From assembly GCA_030684415.1 (NCBI GenBank), contig JAUXNL010000591.1:1-11410 (forward strand): a stretch of 11,410 nt of DNA. The letters are read 5' to 3'. The DNA comes from Moraxellaceae bacterium. Lineage in GTDB: Bacteria; Pseudomonadota; Gammaproteobacteria; Pseudomonadales; Moraxellaceae. Below the pieces are notes generated by a model. It was given only the letters and a program-made list of their open reading frames with translations, had not been told where the DNA came from and made no database searches. Below are positions 6,394 to 11,410 of this stretch, one piece after another. Position numbers and translations under genes: made by a program. The stretch's first letter is position 1; every line of letters starts with the position of its first letter.

Positions 6394-7800
6394 TCAGCGC
6401 ACGCTGCAATCCTGCCGGTTCAGCGTCAGCGTTTTTTGCTGGTCGCCGTCCCAGCGCGCCTGGCGGATGTCGATACGTGATTCCGCTGTAGTGCTGTTGA
6501 TCACGAAGGCCACCACGAGCGGCCGGCCGCTGGCGTCTTTCTGGGTCAGGCCGATGTCGTGGTTGCCGAGCAGCTTGCCGTCTACGTCCAGCACCGAGAG
6601 CTGGAAGGTGGAGGTGTCGGCGCCGTTGCGCTGGCTGCGGGTGAGCGTGAGCAGGGCGACGCTAGCATTCGCGCATTCTGCGACCTTGCCAACCGCGTTG
6701 AAGGTCTGCCCGCTGAAGAAGGTGCCCCAGTGCTGCCGGGTCCAGGCGTAGCCGGTGATGTCGCGCCCTTGCAGGGTGTTGTAGTCCAGTGCCCAGGCGT
6801 TGGGCAGCGGATTGAAGTTGGCGAGGAAGGTCTGGTAGTCGGCCGGGCGGCCGGCAATGCGGGCGTCCAGTGCGGCGTCGGCTTTGGCTTTGGCCGCGTC
6901 GGCGTCGCGCTGCGCTCCCGGCAACAGGGCCGCCACCGTGCGATAGAACTGCTGCGGGTTGGCGACCAAGGGGTATTCGGACACCAGCGCGCCGGTGGCG
7001 GCGTCTTCGATGCGCAGGGTTTTCTCGGTGGGCTTGACCTGCAGGCCGCTGTCGCCGATCAGCCCGGTATTGCTGTAGCCCTTGAAGGGCGTGCGGTCGT
7101 TCTTGCCGAGCTTTTGGCCTTTGTCGTAGGGAAAGGTGAAGAGCCGGCGCTTGTTGTCCTCTATGAGCACAAGCTGGCTGCCGTCGGCAGCCACAAAGGC
7201 GTTGCCATCTTCGGCAAGGGTTTTGACGACCGTGCCGGTGAGCACCTCACGCACTTCAATCGCGCCGGTGCGGTGCAGCACGGATTTGCGGTTTTCCAGC
7301 ACGCCCAGGCCTTTCACGATCATCCAGCGGCCATCGGGCGAGAAGCCGTAAATGGTGCCCAAGCCTGTGTTGGTGTGGAGCATGCGCCGTTCTTTGGCAT
7401 CCCAGACCATGCAAGGGGGATTGTTGATGTCGCCCAGCCAGGCCTTGAAGCCGACAAAGCGGCCGTCGGGGCTTACGGCGGTCAGGTATTTGGGAGGATA
7501 GCCGCCGAGAGCGCCGTTGAAGCGCAGGTTGGCACGGATGGCGCCTTCCATATACAGGCTGACATTGGTGATGCCTTCGTCGTGGAGCTGGCGGCCGCTG
7601 CGCGTGTCCCAGGCTTTGAGCTGGTGGTTGTTGGTGGCCCAGAAAATGCTGCCGTCGGCGGTGAGGAGGGATGAGCCAATCGGGTTGCCGCCGGGGCGGA
7701 AGCCGTCAATCACTGGCAGATGAATTTCGGGGGTTGCTGCTTGGGCGGAGGCAAAGGGCAGGGCGCTGAGCAGGGTCAGCAGCAGGGCGATGCGTTTCAT
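6394..7800 (-). CDS. Exported beta-propeller-like (WD40/YVTN-type) protein of unknown function
   Basis: The protein has 468 residues. Residues 1-21 are a standard signal peptide (MKRIALLLTLLSALPFASAQA), so the protein is exported; no membrane anchor or lipobox is seen. The mature part has repeated strand-turn motifs typical of beta-propellers: LTADGSIFWATNN, LKAWDTRSGRQLHD, SPDGRFVGFKAW, SPDGRWMIVKG and VAADGSQLVLIE. These cover roughly the first half; the second half (from about residue 250) has less obvious repeats. No enzyme motif is visible, so a binding or scaffold role is most likely. The start is the ATG at 7800, 7 bases after AGGAG; an in-frame ATG at 7824 would add eight residues ahead of the signal peptide. 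The gene precedes the exported TPR-CHAT gene on the same strand, and both products would be in the same compartment. A functional link is plausible but unproven. Confidence 0.8.
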   Translation of the reverse strand: MKRIALLLTLLSALPFASAQAATPEIHLPVIDGFRPGGNPIGSSLLTADGSIFWATNNHQLKAWDTRSGRQLHDEGITNVSLYMEGAIRANLRFNGALGGYPPKYLTAVSPDGRFVGFKAWLGDINNPPCMVWDAKERRMLHTNTGLGTIYGFSPDGRWMIVKGLGVLENRKSVLHRTGAIEVREVLTGTVVKTLAEDGNAFVAADGSQLVLIEDNKRRLFTFPYDKGQKLGKNDRTPFKGYSNTGLIGDSGLQVKPTEKTLRIEDAATGALVSEYPLVANPQQFYRTVAALLPGAQRDADAAKAKADAALDARIAGRPADYQTFLANFNPLPNAWALDYNTLQGRDITGYAWTRQHWGTFFSGQTFNAVGKVAECANASVALLTLTRSQRNGADTSTFQLSVLDVDGKLLGNHDIGLTQKDASGRPLVVAFVINSTTAESRIDIRQARWDGDQQKTLTLNRQDCSVR

Positions 7801-7826
7801 GGTCTCACTCCTGTGGAGAGTCATGC

Positions 7827-7850
7827 GATGAGGGGGACTCCCGCCTCATC
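7827..7850. promoter_or_regulatory. Inverted repeat ahead of the propeller gene
   Basis: Perfect 7-bp arms GATGAGG (7827-7833) and CCTCATC (7844-7850) with a 10-base centre that is itself partly symmetric. It ends 26 bases before the ATG at 7800, just beyond the ribosome binding site. It could be an operator or a leader hairpin; neither is shown. Confidence 0.35.
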
Positions 7851-7920
7851 AAAACCTTTGTTCATGCGCTGGCAGCGCGGCTCGAACACCGCCGTTGCCA
7901 GCGTGCGGCTGCTTTCGCTC

Positions 7921-7964
7921 CTGCGATCTGCGATCGCCCGGAGCCCGGAGCCCGGAGCCCGGAG
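7921..7964. repeat. Heptamer tandem repeats
   Basis: CCCGGAG occurs four times without interruption at 7937-7964. It is preceded by a different heptamer, CTGCGAT, twice at 7921-7934. A further CCCGGAG follows at 7980-7986. Such short arrays expand and shrink by slippage. Confidence 0.85.
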
Positions 7965-8001
7965 CCTGCGGCACTTCAGCCCGGAGCGCTTGCTTCCCTC
8001 T

Positions 8002-8025
8002 GAGCCCTTCGGCCAGCTCAGGGCT
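8002..8025. repeat. CTTCG-type palindromic repeat, copy 2
   Basis: Outer arms AGCCCT (8003-8008) and AGGGCT (8020-8025) interlock with GAGC (8002-8005) and GCTC (8016-8019). It is related to the element at 6265-6286, sharing the TTCG core and GCTCAG. Confidence 0.5.
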
Positions 8026-8087
8026 GCCTTGGCGAATGGCGGCAGCATTAGAAGCGAGTGCGTCGATAAACGCCGCCTTAACAGCCT

Positions 8088-8118
8088 GCTGAAAAACGCC
8101 CATCCGGGCTTTTTCAGC
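8088..8118. repeat. Palindromic intergenic repeat, copy 2
   Basis: GCTGAAAAA (8088-8096) pairs with TTTTTCAGC (8110-8118) around GCCC/GGGC, with a bulged C at 8097. Read on the minus strand it matches the core at 2729-2760 except for one missing G in the tip. TTAAC precedes it (8078-8082), as it does copy 1. Confidence 0.8.
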
Positions 8119-8120
8119 CC

Positions 8121-8147
8121 GCGATTCCGGCTCATGTCCGGAATCGC
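8121..8147. repeat. Perfect 10-bp inverted repeat
   Basis: GCGATTCCGG (8121-8130) pairs with CCGGAATCGC (8138-8147) across a seven-base loop. It lies two bases past repeat copy 2. There is no T-tract on either side, so it is not a typical terminator. Confidence 0.7.
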
Positions 8148-8155
8148 TCCACGCT

Positions 8156-8183
8156 GAATCCATCACGTGAGCGTGATTGATTC
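8156..8183. repeat. 12-bp inverted repeat with one mismatch
   Basis: GAATC-C-ATCACG (8156-8167) pairs with CGTGAT-T-GATTC (8172-8183) across the loop TGAG. It is one of several consecutive hairpins in this spacer. Confidence 0.6.
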
Positions 8184-8208
8184 GCGATCCGACCATCCTT
8201 GGCCGGGA

Positions 8209-8244
8209 AACTGCTTGCTGAAAAGCATTTTTCAGCAAGCAGTT
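8209..8244. repeat. Perfect 16-bp hairpin related to the intergenic repeat
   Basis: AACTGCTTGCTGAAAA (8209-8224) pairs perfectly with 8229-8244 across the loop GCAT. It shares the GCTGAAAA / TTTTCAGC arms of the other two repeat copies. Its right half (GCATTTTTCAGC, 8225-8236) recurs alone at 8278-8289. Confidence 0.75.
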
Positions 8245-8353
8245 AACGGTTTTGCGCTGCCCGGAAGCGGCCCTGTGGCATTTTTCAGCCCATGATCACA
8301 GAACCGATTGGATACCGGAGGCCGCGCGCTTGCAGCCCCCTGACTGGGTGGGC

Positions 8354-8382
8354 GGCCTGCTTTTTTTGACGCGAAGCAGGCC
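8354..8382 (-). terminator. Possible terminator after the kinase gene
   Basis: A perfect 9-bp stem, GGCCTGCTT (8354-8362) with AAGCAGGCC (8374-8382), and an 11-base loop, 29 bases past the kinase stop. On the minus strand the A-run lies in the loop and no T-tract follows, so termination efficiency is doubtful. Confidence 0.4.
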
Positions 8383-8411
8383 ATTTCGATGGCTTGGCAG
8401 AGTGGCGAAGC

Positions 8412-9767
<1,356 letters not shown>

Positions 9768-9816
9768 CAGCGTCTCCGTCGCCAGCTGTTCCGGGCGTTG
9801 CCGGAATAATGGCGCG

Positions 9817-9845
9817 ACTATACCGCGACTGCTGCGGATGCTCGA
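9817..9845 (-). promoter_or_regulatory. Possible promoter of the kinase gene
   Basis: A good -10, TATAGT (9822-9817), lies 17 bases after a poor -35, TCGAGC (9845-9840), on the minus strand. The start would give a leader of about 40 bases before the ATG at 9767. The call rests mainly on the -10 and the position. Confidence 0.4.
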
Positions 9846-9866
9846 CGGGAGAAGCAGGCTTGCACA

Positions 9867-9897
9867 GCCGCCCGGTGCCTTCCGGGCACCGAGCGGC
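9867..9897 (-). terminator. Hairpin after the patatin gene, possible terminator
   Basis: GCCGC-C-CGGTGCC (9867-9879) pairs with GGCACCG-A-GCGGC (9885-9897): 12 base pairs with one mismatch and a five-base loop. It lies 10 bases past the patatin stop. It has no T-tract, so it may slow rather than end transcription, or protect the 3' end. Confidence 0.5.
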
Positions 9898-9906
9898 GTG
9901 CGTTGC

Positions 9907-11410
9907 TCAGGATTTGCGCTTGTTGCGAACGACGGACAGCGGCGTTACGGGGGTGTCGTCGTGACGATCCCCCTGCCGGCGCAGGCGCTGTGTCTCCAGG
10001 CGCTCAAGACAATCGGCCAGGGTCTGGCTGATGCGCGAGTGCGTGCGCAGCATGGCGATTTTGGGCCAGGTGGCGCGCTCGCCCTGCAGGCGGAACCAGT
10101 GCCAGCGATCCTTGTTCGGGTCTTGCAGCATGTGCCGGTAATGGTCCAGCGTGTAGCGCGGGCCGATGGTGATATCGCCGTAGTAACGCTGGGCCACGAT
10201 GTTGTAGGCGTGGTCGAGCAACTGGCGGCCGGCTTCGTTGGTCACCTGCGAGCGCAGGAAATTGAGCGCGCCTGCGCCATGGAATTTCAGCTCTTCCCGT
10301 ACGGCACGGCGGGGCCAGGAGGTGAGGCGCTGTTCCAGCCGCTTGCGGTCGCTTTCCATGAACGGAACGATGTGCGGATTCACCTGCACCGCCACGAAAT
10401 AATTCACGTTGTACAAGCGCGCCAGACGTTGCCGTGGCAAGTCGCCCTTCACCGAGCCGTCCACCCACTTTTTCATGGGCATGTAGGGCACGTAGTGGCC
10501 GTCGGCATCCTTGGTGGTCAGCGTCACTGGCGGGAAGAGCACGGGCACGGCGCAAGAGGCCAGCACCGCGCTCCACAGCAGCAGATAGGGCGAGGTCAGT
10601 TCGTTCATCAGCCGTTGTTTCTGGTGCTGTTGCACGGGGGAAACCGTCACGTTGACGTGGCGGCCGGTGCGCGCGAACGCTTCTTCAAAGCTGTATTCGC
10701 CGATGTTGCGGCGCAGGAAAGTTTCGAGCTGGTGCTGATCGAAAAAGCCTTTGCCGGCCATGCCGTTCATGAGCCCGTTGAAGCGCCAGGCTTCGCTGTA
10801 CCAGCCATCGCCACCGTACATGGCTTCGAGCTCGGCATCGGTGTGCGTGCCGACCATGGCGGCCATGATGGCGCCAGCGCTGGAGCCGGAAATCACCTTG
10901 GGCAGCAGGCCTTGCTCATGCAGCGCTTTGCACACGCCGATATGAAAAAGGCCGAGCGTGGCGCCGCCGGAGAGCATCAGCGCGGGTTGGCCAAAGCTCT
11001 TGGCGGTTTCATCAAAGAATTTCAGTTTGTCGTGATAGCTGAGCGATTCCGCCGGCTCGTCGCACACCCGGTTAAGCGCCAGACACACCTGTTCGACGTA
11101 ATCTTCAATCAGCTTTTTGGTGCCGACACGCGCATAACCGTAGAGCACGGGGTTGCCCATATTGCCCAGATCGTGATGCAAGCCTTCGCGCAGCGAGCGC
11201 ATCAGCGGCAGCACGCGGCCGCTCACCATCAGGCTGCGCAAGGAGCCGAGCCGTTCTTGAATCAGTGGGTAGTTGTAATCCGGCGAGGCGTTGTCGATTT
11301 TCCACAGGTCGAGTCCGGTCAGCGCATCGAGCTCCCTGCCCAGTTGTTCCCATTCCGTATAGGACTGCGCGTGATCCAGAGCCCGTTGCAGTTCTGCAAT
11401 CTTTTTCTTC
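9907..11410 (-). CDS. Patatin-like phospholipase with DUF3336 N-terminal domain (5' end missing)
   Basis: A serine lipid acyl hydrolase that acts on phospholipids or triacylglycerols; the family includes yeast Tgl3/4/5 and plant SDP1 lipases. 500 codons are visible and the frame runs open through the right edge, so the true start lies outside. The first ~140 visible residues match DUF3336: LWKIDNASPDYNYPLIQERL, then LREGLHHDLGNMGNPVLY. The patatin domain follows, with the oxyanion-hole motif SGGATLGLFHIG, nucleophile motif GSSAGA (around 10868-10888), ASCAVPVLFPPV, and the catalytic Asp in VDGS (around 10453-10465). Both members of the Ser-Asp dyad are present. The C-terminus is Arg/Lys-rich and ends KRKS. 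No signal peptide can be judged because the start is missing. The kinase gene follows after 139 bases on the same strand. Confidence 0.95.
   Translation of the reverse strand, partial: KKKIAELQRALDHAQSYTEWEQLGRELDALTGLDLWKIDNASPDYNYPLIQERLGSLRSLMVSGRVLPLMRSLREGLHHDLGNMGNPVLYGYARVGTKKLIEDYVEQVCLALNRVCDEPAESLSYHDKLKFFDETAKSFGQPALMLSGGATLGLFHIGVCKALHEQGLLPKVISGSSAGAIMAAMVGTHTDAELEAMYGGDGWYSEAWRFNGLMNGMAGKGFFDQHQLETFLRRNIGEYSFEEAFARTGRHVNVTVSPVQQHQKQRLMNELTSPYLLLWSAVLASCAVPVLFPPVTLTTKDADGHYVPYMPMKKWVDGSVKGDLPRQRLARLYNVNYFVAVQVNPHIVPFMESDRKRLEQRLTSWPRRAVREELKFHGAGALNFLRSQVTNEAGRQLLDHAYNIVAQRYYGDITIGPRYTLDHYRHMLQDPNKDRWHWFRLQGERATWPKIAMLRTHSRISQTLADCLERLETQRLRRQGDRHDDTPVTPLSVVRNKRKS

Larger units (their letters stand above)
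7851..8411. other. Repeat-rich intergenic region between kinase and propeller genes
   Basis: No gene is supported across these bases. They hold a chain of separate structured elements: an 8-bp inverted repeat (CGCTGGCA 7867-7874 with TGCCAGCG 7896-7903), heptamer tandem repeats (7921-7964), a CTTCG-type palindrome, repeat copy 2, three further hairpins and a hairpin next to the kinase stop. Open frames here encode low-complexity Arg/Ser/Ala-rich products that follow the repeats and have no ribosome sites. The promoter of the propeller gene should be in this region, but I could not identify it. Confidence 0.7.

Noticed and set aside
6559..7674. Plus-strand open frame of 371 codons
   Set aside because: It is antisense to the signal-peptide propeller gene, with Gly/Val/Ala/Gln-rich composition typical of an antisense shadow and no recognisable motif.
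7937..7964. Possible CRISPR array
   Set aside because: Units are seven bases with no spacers, and no cas genes are present.
7821..8135. Minus-strand frame of 104 codons in the repeat-rich spacer
   Set aside because: Its translation simply follows the tandem and inverted repeats (Arg/Ser/Leu-rich), with no ribosome site. I treat it as a by-product of repeats.
11239..11241. TTG at 11241 as the start of the patatin gene
   Set aside because: The frame stays open to the window edge and the upstream codons encode conserved DUF3336 sequence, so the gene is truncated by the window instead.

Overview
The window is a high-GC stretch of a chromosome, most likely from a beta- or gammaproteobacterium. 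The clues are general: strong Shine-Dalgarno sites, sigma70-like promoters, a tRNA-Lys gene with an encoded CCA, a DUF3336/patatin lipase and small palindromic repeats between genes. Nothing here fixes the genus. Every gene I can support is on the minus strand, so transcription runs from high to low coordinates. The long open frames on the plus strand are antisense shadows of high-GC genes.

Right to left, in the order of transcription: (1) 11410-9907 is a patatin-like phospholipase with a DUF3336 N-terminus, cut off at its 5' end by the window edge. (2) A GC-rich hairpin and a probable promoter come next, then 9767-8412, a cytosolic Hanks-type serine/threonine kinase with a complete catalytic core and an unrecognised C-terminal domain. 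(3) 8411-7801 is a 611-base gap without genes, packed with hairpins, a heptamer tandem repeat and repeat-family elements. (4) 7800-6394 is an exported beta-propeller-like protein. (5) A 332-base gap follows, with a palindromic repeat and three direct octamer repeats. (6) 6061-3122 is a large exported TPR-CHAT protein, a caspase-like peptidase with an intact His/Cys pair. (7) 3030-2955 is tRNA-Lys(UUU) with its own promoter and an intrinsic terminator. (8) After a gap with another copy of the palindromic repeat, 2676-622 is hsdM and 625-1 the first half of hsdS, joined by a 4-base ATGA overlap. They form a Type I restriction-modification locus that runs off the left edge; no hsdR is visible here.

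Two functional themes appear. The left end is a Type I R-M module just downstream of a tRNA 3' end, a common place for acquired DNA. HsdM carries an unusual in-frame insertion of about 27 residues, and the specificity gene is less GC-rich than its neighbours. The right side groups a patatin lipase, a Ser/Thr kinase, an exported beta-propeller and an exported CHAT peptidase, all in one direction. That they work together is inference from neighbourhood only: the gaps between them are long and contain repeats, so they are not one tight operon. The exported TPR-CHAT plus exported propeller pair is the best candidate for something undescribed.
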